Below are positions 24,678 through 34,042 of a DNA stretch of 64,000 nucleotides, piece after piece. The notes beneath the pieces are model-generated. The model was not told the origin of the DNA and searched no databases. It was given only the letters and a program-made list of their open reading frames with translations. Position 1 is the stretch's first letter. Each line of letters begins with the position of its first letter. This stretch comes from Marisa cornuarietis (lineage: Eukaryota > Mollusca > Gastropoda > Architaenioglossa > Ampullariidae): positions 1,447,501-1,511,500 of the forward strand of contig SMMW01000606.1 of the NCBI GenBank assembly GCA_004794655.1, read 5' to 3'. Made by a program: the position numbers and the translations under genes.

Positions 24678-27600
24678 CAAAAGGATGAGTAGCTTAGCGG
24701 TAAGTGTCCTTGAAGCTAAAGATAAAAGACTTACAGGGTTGTCTGAAGAGCCTTCTACTTTGAATGATATACTGTCGGCTACAACTTCCATATCTGAGCG
24801 GAAGTAGAAGACAAGAAGACGAGTATTGGGAGCCATGACATCCTCGATCATAAATGAGATTGGAAATTGTTTATCGCCTTCCTGACTTTGTGACTGAGCT
24901 AAAAAGTCACTGACCATTATTCCTTTCGTATACACCTGGAAAGCAGGCATTTGCCCCATTAACCACCAGGATATTAATTCCAACGCATAAGGTTATCAAA
25001 GGGATATAAAACAAAAGCATGGCAAAAAAAGCCATCTCTGCTTCACATTTGGTAGTAAATTTAAAATTCAATTTGGGTGGGTCGAAATAAAGGTAATTAA
25101 ATCCCAAGTTTCAATGTATAAACAAAACGACAATAATGACAGTAAGCATCAGCAGCCTAGACCACGATTTCAACAGATTTTTTATTAGAATATATCACGC
25201 TTAGAATATAATAATAATGTCAAACAAAACTATACCTAAAGTATATGAAACATTGCGAATACTGAGAAGGTAATAATAAGAAATGTCACAAAATAATATT
25301 TATTTAAAATGAATGAATCTTCCATTAGTTGATGTTTACCATTTTAAAAGCGTATTACCGCTATTTTAATCACATCATTTATTTTTATTGCCATGAGATA
25401 AATCTTTAAGTAATTTTATTATTATAATTTTGAAAAGTTATAACATTCCATATAAATGATTTAATTTAAAATATTCGTCTAAATTACCTGGACAAATATC
25501 TGTGTGACTCTCTCCGTCGCAATTGCTGTAAACATGATATTTTCTCCCACCTGTTGTAGGTAACAAATTTAAAGTAATTCCCGCATTTGACATTGTTATT
25601 AACAGAAATACATTCACACACTAATAACAAGTGTCCATGATTATGCCTACGTATTTCATTCCACATTAAGAATAATGTTAACTTGAATATTGTAGTGACT
25701 TAAAGTATAATTCTAAAAAGCATACGTGTAGTAAAATGCATTCATCTGTGTCACCACATACTTTCAGTGGCTCTATTTCTCCGTTTTCTCTACTTTTGAT
25801 ACTGAAGTTATTTAATTTTGCAGTTCAGTTTGAAGATTTGTTTTTGCCAACAAATAATTTCATTCATCTTTCGTCGAAATAGAAACGCTTAGATGACGCA
25901 CTAACTACAATATTTGATATGTACGTATTACTATTAATATTGTAAGTAATGTGCTATGTTTTGGTTTCCTGTTTGAAAAGTGTTAGTATACGTTTCTTGG
26001 ACATATTTGTCGCTGTCATACTTTGGTCCGGGGTGTAATAGTAGTGCCTTTGTTACATTAATGAGAGGTTGACTAGGAAGAAGGTGCACATTCTGTTTGA
26101 TAGTTCTCTTTGTATGTGTGTTGGCTTTTTCCGTGTGACTTTGAATATTGCATTTCCCATGTATATTTTGTAAGTTGGGTGTATCTATGCATTATGTAAC
26201 ATAAAAATAATAAAAGATTGTAAGAAAAAGTAGCTTTAGATCCTATTTTCCTAAGAGATAAGTGGAAATGCGAAATCTAAAACTATTTTCATGAACTCAG
26301 AAGTTAAAACAGAAATAGAAATCGTTCAAAAGCGAATCTCACCTTTGGTTTTGGCGAATCCATAACTACTTTAAGAAAGTTGCCGCTTGGAGAATAGGCC
26401 TTGTCTATAGATTTGAGAGCGGTGTAATCTTTCATCTGTGCCTGAATATGGTATTAAAATTAAAGGAAAAATCTCAGTTTATTTTAAAACGTTTTTGAGC
26501 GGTAAAATTTGAAATACTTAGTCCTCTTCGTATCTAGGTGGTACATAGGGCTTTCACTAGAGACTTCCATTTTGTCTGACAGCAGCAAGTTTAGCCATGC
26601 TACATGTATTTCAAGAAAGTTTCTGGTCGTTTAATTCTCTCTCTACTGAACTTCGCCATGTTTTTTTTGGCCGACTGCCATCAGCTGTCAAATGAAGGGC
26701 TGCTTTGGGTGGTGCCTCTGGTTTCATTATGCACATATGCCCTAGCTATTTCCATCTCTTTTTTTTTTTTTTTGGATTACGGTTGTTCTATTTGTGCAGC
26801 TGGCTCTTGTAACGATTTCTTCGTTACTAATTATGCTATGGCAGCACTCACTTCCATAGAGACCGAAAGGATATTGCTTCTTAATTTTGTATTCCCTTTC
26901 AGAACTTTTGACTTCGTGATTTCTTTTAGCACGGCAAAGGTTTGATTTACTTTGATGAGTTTTGTTTCACATCCTTTTCTGTTTCTCCCTCTGTTGTTAC
27001 TAGTCTTACAAAGTATGGACATTCTTGGACTCTCTCTGCTTCTTTGTGATGGGTTCTGTTTATTTGGAATTTTGTCTCATTTCTCTTATTTTGGTTGTGT
27101 TTAATTTAAGTCCTATTTTTTATGCAGTTTTGGTCAGTTTGTTGATTTTTCCTGCGCAAAGTGTTGGCTGGATAACGTAACAATGTCATCACCATAATCC
27201 AAAATTCTAAATCTTCCAGTACAGAGGTAAGTGTCCAAAGGATTCCATTATCTTGTCTTCTGTTGTTTGTTTCATAAGCAAGTCCATGGCCAGTACAAAT
27301 AGGAACGCTGAGAGAAATAATCCTTGTTTGACACCAAAGGCAGTGTTGAAGTTGTCCGTTAGCTTGCTGTTGCTACAAACCTCACACCTCCTCCGTTCTC
27401 AAATCACACATTAACAGACATCACTATCTTCACACAAGCCAAAAAAGCATGACCTCAGACAATAGGATGGGCAATCCTAATTAACATTTCTTATAGCCCT
27501 GGCTCTGGCCTTAAAATATAAGAAAGGAAATGATAATTTCTCTGAGATTACTTAATTATGAGTTTTAATTAGTAGTTTTACCGTATCCTAACTGTTCCTG

Positions 27601-28020
27601 TCACCAGAACAACAACATATGGTCACAGGATTTTTGGTTACTGTGCAGCAAAACAATGGAACTCTCTCCCTTTCCATATCCGCCACCTTCCTAAAATTGA
27701 ATCCTTCAAATCTGCACTGAAAACGCACCTCTTCCTTGAGAACTACTCCTAACACAGTCCACACAATGCTCTACTTTCTTACCCTCCCCCTTCTGCTCTT
27801 GCTACTTTTCTACCCATCTTTCTCTGCAGAATCACTATATTTTCTGTGTTACTGTTACTTGGTGCCTTTTTGTATTTTTTATCTTTGTTTTCTGTTTGTC
27901 GTCAGTACTGTTGTTTATTCTTCTGTCCCTCGTGTTCTATCCATTTAGTCCATGTCTCTTCCCCGTTTGAAGCGGTAAGAGCATGCTCTCTATTAGTGTG
28001 AATATGCGCTATAAAAATCT

Positions 28021-28059
<39 letters not shown>

Positions 28060-30273
28060 ACAACTCTTTAGCTTGAAAAGTTAAAGCTTTTCCGAAAATT
28101 TACTAAATTGCGTCTTATTACTAAGAAATTTCAGTGTAAACACTTTTATTTTCAAGTATTGGAGAAAAGTTTGCATTTAGTAGCACTGTACATTAAATTA
28201 AAACACTTAAAACACGAAAGACTAAAATATGCAACACCTTTATAGCACGTAAGATGTTTATATTTTAGAATTAGATATTGATAATTAGATAAATTATTGA
28301 TACTGTTTGAATAAATCATCATCTCTTACACAAAAATTACCTGAATAGAAATGCTTTCAGCATTCTTGGGAAACGTTTGTTCAACTCGAAGCAACCCGTT
28401 TTCCTGAAGACTTTGCGCGCGAGAAATAGTATTTCTTGTACCTTCTGTGGTTGTAACAACAAATATTATCCTTAAAGACTCTGACTTCGAAAAGAAGGTG
28501 CCGTCGTATTTGATGACACTCAGCTGAAACACATTCGGTACCACAAGAAACTGAACGTTTCTAGACAACTAAGCAGCCATAAGTGCTTATCTCCATCGTC
28601 TATATAATTTAGTTTAATAAATCTCTTGACTTAAAAATATACAGAAAATTGCTGAAGTTACTTCGGAAGCACTAGGACAGATTTCACAGCCTCTCTGTAA
28701 AGATAAAATGTGAGCCTTTTAGTCCTTACTAACCTTTTTACTTTTATACGATATGATATGTTCTTTTTCCTTAGTTTTAAGATGAGGTATACAAATAAAG
28801 TTGTACCCGTCGTTACACGCTTCTCACATAGATTTAAACATGTTCTTTTCGAAACGGTTGTTATCTATGAGCTGTATAAAGAAATATTTTAACTATTATC
28901 CGGAGAGAGAAAGAGTCAGACAAAATAAAAAGGATGATATATGAGTTGTAAACAAAGTAAACGCAAACAAACAGATAATACTAACATAAACTGTGTAAGG
29001 AAGCCCCGGTTTGAAGCTGCTGGTTGTGATTGGTAGGAACTCCACCTTTGCCTCATATTTCTCAAATGAAACAGTCGCTGTGGTCACCATGTAACGTCCG
29101 GTTGAATCTTCTGTCACTTTGACTATCACCTCCGCCTCTTTACTCTCTAGAGATCGCCAGTTGAACGTTTGGCTGGACAATGCCAAAAGCTGGGCGTTGG
29201 TAAACGAAAAGATGAACTCTCCCTTAGAATCAAGCTGCAGAGAACAAAATGACATGACTTTGATAGCTTGCTAGTATCAATCAAGTAGTAAAAAGGTTTT
29301 GTCATTTAGTCAGGTCTCTTACAACAACTGCTTTTTCACAGTGATAATGTACGTATAAGTACTACTAGGCCCACAGGAAGTTAGGTCCAATATTCTATCA
29401 ACACTTTAAGAGCACAGGTCATCGTGAGCTTAGGGTACCTGACGTACATCTTTGACCATATCATAATCTGCTGTTATTAATAAAATGTCGACAAATTGTA
29501 ACATAATATACAACTCTAATACCAAAGAAAGGTATAAATAATATTTAGAATGTTTTACGATTTGCAGTGGATCACATCGAGTTAAAGCTTAGAGTCTATA
29601 CGCAATTCTCGTAGAAATTGCATGTGTTTTTATAGACTGAGTTTCAACTAAACTACTTTCTAACTATTCAGGGAACTAACAGGAAACTGTGACGGCATTT
29701 GAGTTTTGTATGCTTCTCGGTTTCTGTTCTTCATTATTTGGTCTAGTGATATGACTGGAGATGGCCTTCACAATATTTAACAGTTCGCAGCTTTTACGTT
29801 TATATTCAGTCGCAACAGTCTCCTGCAAAGCTCACCTTGCCGGTGGATGAAATGTTGGGCGCGAAGTTTGTGGTCTTAAGTCTCACTGCAACGCTGACAG
29901 CAGCCTCTGTCAAAGGTTTGCCAAAAGTGTACCTAACACAAGCATGCAAACAAATAAAAATCAACAAAGGCTTGTTTCACTCAACAGGACAAAATTTGAT
30001 TCGTGGAAAAAAATGTGGAATTTTCTTCCCGTCTTTTGGTAATTTAGGTTGTATATATATATATATGCGCGCGGGAACGAGAGAAAGAGAGCATTTGAGC
30101 GTGCGCGCGCTTTTGCTTTTATTTGGACAGGAAAACGTTCAGGAATCTTACTTGGCACTTGCAGTTCCTCTTATTCCATCAGAGATTAGGACATTTTTTG
30201 GCACACGTACGGTTGCTTCAAACTTCGGCAAAACTGAAAATTGAAACACGCCCAGCAGAACATACAAAATCTT

Positions 30274-30348
<75 letters not shown>

Positions 30349-30704
30349 TACAAACACAAACGTACACTCCCATACACACAATACAAATATGTGTATGTGT
30401 GTGTTTTGTTTGGGTGTGTATATATATATATATAAAACAATACTAACCTTGCGTGATATCTGTTACCTATATAGCTTCATGATGTAAGTGATAACGCAGT
30501 AAAGCGACAGCTGAGTTTATCCTAAGTTTAGGAATTGTTTGCACTTACCATATTTATCTATCACGAAAAGCTGTGTTTCATTGAGATCCTGAAAGGACCA
30601 AAATAATAGTTTGAGAAACATTTTAATCTACAAATACTTGTGGAAAAGAGATTCACATACACACACATGCACAGACACACACGCGCGCACACACACACAT
30701 ACAC

Positions 30705-30759
<55 letters not shown>

Positions 30760-31631
30760 GAAAGAGAGAGAAGAGTGGGATAGAGAGGGAATTCTGTATT
30801 TTTCGGAGGTGGTCTACAATGTTGAGAAATATAAAAGTAACTGTTGATATATATATATATAGAGAGAGAGAAAGATCTGTGTCTGGATACATTTCAGCTT
30901 CCTTGAAGTCACTGTTAATCAAATAACAACAACAATCAACACTTTCCCACGTGACGTAACACCGCGTGTTTGGTTTGTCCCTTCAAGATAAGAATATACC
31001 AATATTCGGACTTGAATAGTCCAGTTTCCAAGAATAGGGTAAGTGGACGTTGGCATGCTCAGTTCAACCACACCCGTCCTACCCTCTTCCACCTGTTTCC
31101 ACTGACGAACAAGGTTGTCTTTGGGATCCTAAACAAAGATAAAGAAGTGTTTTTTAGAAGCAGACTTTAACATGCCATGCAATATTATATCATGCCAGAC
31201 TTCCTGAGATTCTGATTGTGTAAGGTGTGGAGCGCATATTTATCCCTTCGATCTCCTTAACATCAGAATTACCTCTTTCTTTAGGTACCATTTAGATAAT
31301 ATAGAATCATGTGTGGGATGTACTTAAACAGTGGAGAAGCAGCCAGTTGAATTTTAATTGCTACTATTACATTACAGTTGACGCTGTGTTTTGTTTTTAA
31401 TTATCACTTTTATTTTCCGATTTTTTTTGTCAATTACCGAGCCATGTGAGGTAATTTGAGTTAAAATGGCGCTGGCCTGCTAACAGCCATCCTCGACTTT
31501 AATTTACTAAGCACAAAACCATGTGTCTAACTCCTCAGATGGTTAAATAGAGGAAATGCTTTCAAATACACGTTAACTTGTTCTAATCATAAACGCCGCA
31601 CCAGCTACGCGTGAGCACGCACGCACGCACC

Positions 31632-31673
<42 letters not shown>

Positions 31674-33412
31674 TGTATATATATAAATATTAAATAAAAT
31701 ACCTTAATGAATACATCCATGGGAGCTTTCAGTACTGACAGATCAGGGTTCATAGCCAATATTCTCATCATGACTGAAAGAAAATTAAAAGAAGACAGTG
31801 TCAGATGGACGGCCTACATTCTTATCGCATGTATATGTGACTATTGGCACAAGTGTATGTAAGGGGAAGGTTCGTAAATGTTTGTAGATGAGGCAGGAAT
31901 CGATGGAGGTGCAGGTAAGTGTTTATAAGAGTTTTAAGTGTTTATAAGGGCGGCCGTCTATCTATACACAATTTGTATATTTAACAAGGTTGTGAGTAGT
32001 TAGAAGAGAACACGTTGTTTGATAAAAATGAAGACATTTCCTGATATAATTTCAGTTGCATACACCTCACGTCTTGCTACAGCTATATGCTTAGAGCACG
32101 AAAATATGTCATCAGTCTTTCTCTCTCTCTCGTTCTCGCCTCCTCTTCTTTCTTTTCGCCGCCTACCCTTACTGTAACTGTCATCTGTATGTATCCATCT
32201 CCTCCCGTCTTTATCTTTTATTTTATCATGGAAGAAATAATTATAAAATGAGCGCAAATAAGTCTTAAGCAAACTTGCCTGTTTGTCCAGGTTTGTAAAT
32301 AGCTTTATCTGTCTGTATGAAGATGGAGAAGCTTTTTTCTTCTAAAGTCATCCGCGCAACTTGATCAAAATTAACATCACCAATTGCCTTCACTCGGACT
32401 TCGTAGGCAGAGTTTAAATCATCTCCCTCGACATCTAGTTTTCTTGGAATCTGTTGATTGGTTCAATTGTTAACAGCCTTTTATTTGCCTCTGCTTTTTT
32501 AAATGTTTGAAACACTGTTTTAGACAAACCAAAATCATGATGCAAGAGCAAAACACATCATAGTATTAACTGAAAGGTCACATTTAAAAAAACGGCGATT
32601 GTACTTGTATTTTCTGGTTTTAGAGAAGGTAGCATGTCTCGGGGGATCACTTTTAGAATGCTATTAATGAAGCCTCATAGGCTTTCTTGATAATGTGGCT
32701 GCTCGGTGTATCTTTGCTCGTGTGGAGGGTGAGCACCTGTTACGTCTGACTGGCAGTGATTACTCCACGTCATCAGAATGTGTCTTAGGCTGAGACAGTC
32801 AAACGATGTGCATGATGATGATAACTGATAAGCGGTGATCATACAAGATAAAACCACACAGATCAACAGGACTCACTGCCTTGGATGAGACAGATGAAAT
32901 GGTTTTACTTGTTAACCTCTTCAGACAACAGATTAAGAGTGACGGCTTCACAAATTGTTAATTATCTGGTTGAAACCTTACTCAGACCCCACAAATGTCG
33001 AATATGCGTTTTTTTTATAAATATTTTAAAGTACCGTCACTTAAAACTTGGCTAAAGTTTCCGAATAAACGATGTGTTTTCTTAAGAGGGCTTTTATTAG
33101 AATATATATTCAGATCTTATTGGAACTGACCCCCCTTCGGTCGATCACTGTAACAAATGAACAAATAGAATGAACTAAGATGATAATAATGATTAGAAGA
33201 CTACTAAAAATCTATGTAAACAAATCAATACGCCCTATATCGATTCTCAGTTCAGATGATCAGTAGGGATGTAATAGTTGTACTCACCATCATATTGACG
33301 ACTTGTGGATTCCCTGAAATAGAAACAGCTAGGAAAATTAAACTACATATTGCTTGAGAGTGCTGTCAAGTGTAAAAGAGTGAGAAAGAGTGAGTAATTT
33401 GTGTGTGTGTGA

Positions 33413-33485
<73 letters not shown>

Positions 33486-34042
33486 GAGGAGGCTCGCAGG
33501 TTGTGAGAGCATGTGAGTGTGCGCGAAACCTGAGCGACAAAAAAATCAAGACTGTTTACCCACCCCCTCCGTATACACGAAGAGGAGATGCTGAAGCTGT
33601 CACTGCTTTAGTTTTGATGCTGCGAAGTGTAACAAACACTTCCGCCGAGTCCCCATCTCGGAACAAGTGCACACTCACAGGTAACATCATACCTGGTCTC
33701 ATGCGCGAGCAAAATGTAACTCTGTAGGTTACAGGGGACGCACTGTAAAATTCCAAAAAAAATACAATAGTTTCATTAATAGTGACTTTGAATTTGTTTT
33801 GAATCTGTGTATATATGTCAACTAAGAATATCTCCTACAACTATTAAAGTCGTGTACAACGTTGGTTATATTTCATCTCTTTCGCTCACACCTCAGTTAG
33901 ATTCTATGAGATATTTTAGATAGTTGTTAAAAGCAGGTGTGCATTATTGTAAGCACAGTGATAGATTAATGTACCTGTTCTGCGATGATGTGAACCCAGT
34001 CGTTGTCACCAGGAACAGCACGAAGACAGGTACACGTGTCAT
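5968..34042 (-). CDS. Gene A: complete secreted thioester-containing protein (TEP/A2M/CD109-like), 34 coding exons
   Basis: Exons were placed by splice sites and by paralogy with gene B. All 34 are in phase and give 1456 residues, the normal family length. Order: signal peptide (residues 1 to about 22); macroglobulin domains with [14 protein letters not shown] (about 135-148); MG6 strand [12 protein letters not shown] (exon 15); bait-like segment (about 644-705); [12 protein letters not shown]7 with PYSAIRGED; thioester domain with GCGEQ at 948-952; histidine at 1067 in VIHKEM; CUB-like segment; receptor-binding-type domain ending IYDYYEPG and a short tail. No C-terminal hydrophobic anchor is seen, so secretion is likely. 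Known for the family: the Cys-Gln thioester bonds covalently to targets after cleavage in the bait/activation region, and a histidine at this position favours hydroxyl targets as in C3. An opsonin or protease-trap role in innate immunity is inferred. Introns are swollen by LINE insertions. Confidence 0.93.
6185..6290 (-). CDS. Gene A exon 33 (receptor-binding domain)
   Basis: Residues 1388-1423. [13 protein letters not shown] is the conserved end of this domain family. Confidence 0.95.
6612..6872 (-). CDS. Gene A exon 32 (CUB end to receptor-binding domain)
   Basis: Residues 1301-1387. [19 protein letters not shown] and PTGFSVDV fit the start of the C-terminal macroglobulin (receptor-binding) domain. 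Confidence 0.95.
7146..7220 (-). CDS. Gene A exon 31 (CUB-like)
   Basis: Exactly 25 codons in phase 0-0, [11 protein letters not shown] at the end. A third, orphan copy of this exon lies at 37996-38070. Confidence 0.92.
7424..7600 (-). CDS. Gene A exon 30 (thioester domain to CUB-like)
   Basis: Residues 1217-1275, [13 protein letters not shown], continuing the STQDTVV signature, then beta strands. Confidence 0.95.
8227..8399 (-). CDS. Gene A exon 29 (thioester domain end)
   Basis: Residues 1159-1216, [14 protein letters not shown] and [10 protein letters not shown], the family's VEMTSY...L and GGF.STQ signatures. Confidence 0.95.
8754..8913 (-). CDS. Gene A exon 28 (thioester domain)
   Basis: Residues 1106-1159, [15 protein letters not shown]. 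Donor set at GTGGGT. Reading further meets a stop in A, and only this site gives the phase that exon 29 needs in both A and B. Confidence 0.85.
9076..9177 (-). CDS. Gene A exon 27 (thioester domain)
   Basis: Residues 1072-1105, [14 protein letters not shown], very like the same helix in C3. Confidence 0.93.
9821..9989 (-). CDS. Gene A exon 26 (thioester domain, C3-like histidine)
   Basis: Residues 1015-1071. [16 protein letters not shown] contains His1067, about 115 residues after the thioester Gln. This corresponds to the catalytic His of C3 (VIHQEM there) and not the Asn of A2M. Confidence 0.93.
9990..11525. mobile_element. Intron 25 of gene A, ending in an L2-like retroelement tail
   Basis: About 11240-11361 reads ACAGCGCATTGAG ... 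GCGCTATATAAAT followed by (AAT)n, the standard 3' end of L2/CR1-type elements and SINEs that borrow it, plus orientation. The upstream part, about 10430-11110, has fair open frames on the minus strand that I do not recognise. Confidence 0.55.
11309..11361. repeat. (AAT)n tail of the L2-like element
   Basis: Triplet run right after the GCGCTATATAAAT end. Confidence 0.85.
11526..11607 (-). CDS. Gene A exon 25 (thioester domain)
   Basis: Residues 988-1015, [19 protein letters not shown]. Matches the family's DGS(F/Y)S.(W/F)G helix link. Confidence 0.92.
12081..12257 (-). CDS. Gene A exon 24 (thioester motif GCGEQ)
   Basis: Residues 929-988. [18 protein letters not shown] carries the intact Cys949-Gln952 thioester pair and the usual NM.LFAPN sequence after it. 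Acceptor TTGGCAG, donor GTGAGC. Confidence 0.97.
12872..13010 (-). CDS. Gene A exon 23 (CUB-like, N-terminal half)
   Basis: Residues 883-929, [16 protein letters not shown] and [10 protein letters not shown], which leads into the thioester domain. Confidence 0.92.
14133..14261 (-). CDS. Gene A exon 22 (MG7/CUB link)
   Basis: Residues 840-882, [20 protein letters not shown]. Donor GTAGGT. Confidence 0.92.
15211..15263. repeat. (TG)n-(CG)n microsatellite
   Basis: Alternating purine-pyrimidine run of about 50 bases with a CG block at its end; could form Z-DNA. Confidence 0.9.
15308..15829. mobile_element. MITE-like element with TTAA target duplication
   Basis: Begins AGGGATTCTCACC and ends with its exact inverse GGTGAGAATCCCT. 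TTAA lies at both outer edges (15304-15307 and 15830-15833). 522 bases with no transposase seen. TTAA duplications are typical of piggyBac-like elements; family assignment is inference. Confidence 0.7.
15840..16460. other. Intron 21 remainder, repeated word
   Basis: CTAGAGGCGGCGTCTA occurs twice (about 16217 and 16300), about 80 bases apart, each followed by a purine-rich stretch. Likely part of an old repeat; not identified. Confidence 0.35.
16461..16583 (-). CDS. Gene A exon 21 (MG7)
   Basis: Residues 799-839, [16 protein letters not shown] and [14 protein letters not shown]. Donor GTAAGA. The intron to exon 20 is only 89 nt. Confidence 0.9.
16673..16786 (-). CDS. Gene A exon 20 (MG7)
   Basis: Residues 761-798, [17 protein letters not shown], matching the family's PYSVVRGE strand. 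Preceded in the intron by an ATC/GAC triplet run. Confidence 0.93.
16905..17420 (+). mobile_element. LINE reverse transcriptase fragment, frameshifted
   Basis: In shifting frames reads [11 protein letters not shown], then [26 protein letters not shown], and [14 protein letters not shown], corresponding to early reverse transcriptase motifs of jockey/RTE-type non-LTR elements. Lacks the catalytic YADD part and the 3' end. Inserted opposite to gene A, between exons 19 and 20. Confidence 0.8.
18462..18579 (-). CDS. Gene A exon 19 (MG7)
   Basis: Residues 721-760, [18 protein letters not shown]. Donor GTCAGT in both paralogues. Confidence 0.93.
19168..19326 (-). CDS. Gene A exon 18 (bait-like region, second part, and post-bait strand)
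   Basis: Residues 668-721. The variable part is followed by the conserved [15 protein letters not shown]. 159 nt against 213 in gene B, and the variable parts do not align. In the family, cleavage in this region triggers the thioester. Confidence 0.88.
19784..19857 (-). CDS. Gene A exon 17 (bait-like region, first part)
   Basis: Residues 644-668, [16 protein letters not shown] then a divergent tail ending TPAVP. 74 nt here against 107 in gene B. Donor GTAAGT. Confidence 0.88.
20102..20221 (-). CDS. Gene A exon 16 (MG6)
   Basis: Residues 604-643, [12 protein letters not shown] and [14 protein letters not shown]. Nearly identical in gene B. Follows a 3.8-kb intron full of LINE sequence; the same intron in B is 0.6 kb. 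Confidence 0.92.
20651..20795. repeat. Inverted repeat, 23-nt arms
   Basis: Arm 20651-20673 and arm 20773-20795 are reverse complements with one mismatch, separated by 99 bases. It lies in intron 15 of gene A. Could be the core of a MITE or a transcript hairpin. Confidence 0.7.
21032..21086. repeat. (TG)n microsatellite
   Basis: About 27 TG units. Confidence 0.95.
21150..21440 (-). mobile_element. LINE C-terminal fragment
   Basis: Reads [18 protein letters not shown] and then DRYRSN, the Cys/His tail (C..C...E.H.L..C) found after the reverse transcriptase in several non-LTR families. Confidence 0.7.
21784..23800 (-). mobile_element. Broken LINE reverse transcriptase with internal insertion
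   Basis: Reading from 23800: [19 protein letters not shown] and [12 protein letters not shown]. After a gap, [20 protein letters not shown] and [12 protein letters not shown] (22260-22150), then [12 protein letters not shown] and [13 protein letters not shown] (22090-21930). These are ordered motifs of one CR1/jockey-type enzyme. The stretch 22300-23540 between them is not recognised, and the YADD segment is missing. Confidence 0.8.
24000..24149 (-). CDS. Gene A exon 15 (MG6)
   Basis: Residues 554-603. [12 protein letters not shown] is the MG6 hallmark just before the bait region. Confidence 0.93.
24628..24675. repeat. (GT)n microsatellite
   Basis: About 24 units, just past the exon 14 donor of gene A; reads CA on the transcribed strand. 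Confidence 0.95.
24735..24935 (-). CDS. Gene A exon 14 (MG5/MG6)
   Basis: Residues 487-553. [11 protein letters not shown], then [14 protein letters not shown], the strand that leads into MG6. A (CA)n tract on the transcribed strand starts about 60 nt past the donor. Confidence 0.93.
25488..25550 (-). CDS. Gene A exon 13 (MG5)
   Basis: A 63-nt phase 0-0 exon, residues 466-486, with [10 protein letters not shown]. Confidence 0.92.
26343..26441 (-). CDS. Gene A exon 12 (MG4/MG5)
   Basis: Residues 433-465, [14 protein letters not shown]. Both ends in phase 0. The 1.9-kb intron before it in transcript order carries LINE sequence. Confidence 0.92.
26560..27390 (-). mobile_element. LINE reverse transcriptase and C-terminus, decayed
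   Basis: Reads [27 protein letters not shown], then [20 protein letters not shown] (thumb region) and [15 protein letters not shown] (C-terminus). Ordered motifs of a jockey/RTE-type element with stops and frameshifts. In intron 11 of gene A, same strand as the gene. Confidence 0.82.
27580..28056 (+). mobile_element. LINE 3' end (CR1/L2 type)
   Basis: Encodes [18 protein letters not shown] and [11 protein letters not shown], the usual C-terminus of these elements. It then ends GCGCTATAAAAATC plus (ATT)n at 28022-28056. Confidence 0.8.
28341..28523 (-). CDS. Gene A exon 11 (MG4)
   Basis: Residues 372-432, [12 protein letters not shown] and [16 protein letters not shown]. One codon longer than exon 11 of gene B. 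Confidence 0.93.
28986..29234 (-). CDS. Gene A exon 10 (MG3/MG4)
   Basis: Residues 289-371. [18 protein letters not shown] to [11 protein letters not shown], the start of MG4. Donor GTTAGT. Confidence 0.93.
29836..29932 (-). CDS. Gene A exon 9 (MG3)
   Basis: Residues 256-288, [18 protein letters not shown]. Acceptor GTTAG, donor GTGAGC. Confidence 0.92.
30152..30233 (-). CDS. Gene A exon 8 (MG3 start)
   Basis: Residues 229-256. [15 protein letters not shown] is the usual start of MG3. Donor GTAAGA. A CT/CA tract sits about 40 nt upstream of the acceptor, as also in gene B. Confidence 0.92.
30273..30351. repeat. (CT)n(CA)n microsatellite in intron 7 of gene A
   Basis: CT tract to 30293, then about 26 CA units, 40 nt from the exon 8 acceptor. 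Gene B has a (CA)n at the same place. Confidence 0.95.
30549..30588 (-). CDS. Gene A exon 7 (MG2/MG3 link)
   Basis: A 40-nt exon, residues 216-229, [10 protein letters not shown]. Donor GTAAGT. Confidence 0.88.
30656..30754. repeat. (CA)n microsatellite
   Basis: Interrupted, then pure CA for about 40 bases, upstream of gene A exon 7. Confidence 0.95.
31000..31128 (-). CDS. Gene A exon 6 (MG2)
   Basis: Residues 173-215. [12 protein letters not shown] and [10 protein letters not shown] match the family's MG2 end. Donor GTATAT. Confidence 0.9.
31617..31671. repeat. (GCAC)n(CCCA)n(CA)n microsatellite
   Basis: Compound simple repeat just past the exon 5 donor of gene A. Confidence 0.9.
31703..31773 (-). 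CDS. Gene A exon 5 (MG2)
   Basis: Residues 149-172, [19 protein letters not shown]. Acceptor TTTCAG, donor GTATTT. A (CA)n tract lies about 30 nt past the donor. Confidence 0.9.
32279..32450 (-). CDS. Gene A exon 4 (MG1/MG2 junction)
   Basis: Residues 92-149. Has YEVRVKA and the family signature [12 protein letters not shown]. The donor is GCAAGT, a GC-AG intron; gene B has GT here. Confidence 0.93.
33288..33313 (-). CDS. Gene A exon 3 (26-nt microexon)
   Basis: Encodes the end of a Gly codon, then NPQVVNMM. Acceptor TTTCAG, donor GTGAGT. The phase joins exon 2 to exon 4 exactly. Confidence 0.75.
33402..33482. repeat. (GT)n microsatellite in the short intron between exons 2 and 3 of gene A
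   Basis: About 80 bases of GT filling a third of a 250-base intron. Confidence 0.95.
33564..33742 (-). CDS. Gene A exon 2 (MG1)
   Basis: Residues 23-83. Contains [18 protein letters not shown], the opening macroglobulin strand. Donor taken as GTGGGT because only that choice gives the phase exon 3 needs; the GTAAAC five bases further on would shift the frame. Confidence 0.85.
33975..34042 (-). CDS. Gene A exon 1 (signal peptide)
   Basis: ATG at 34042-34040. [17 protein letters not shown] is a typical signal peptide, followed by TSSQN. Donor GTACAT leaves two bases of a codon. Same length as gene C exon 1. Confidence 0.9.

Noticed and set aside
30241..30922. Open frames made of long His-Thr or Cys-Val runs
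   Set aside because: They are translations of (CA)n and (GT)n microsatellites, here and at 15.2, 24.6, 33.4, 38.2, 44.5, 49.1 and 60.8 kb.
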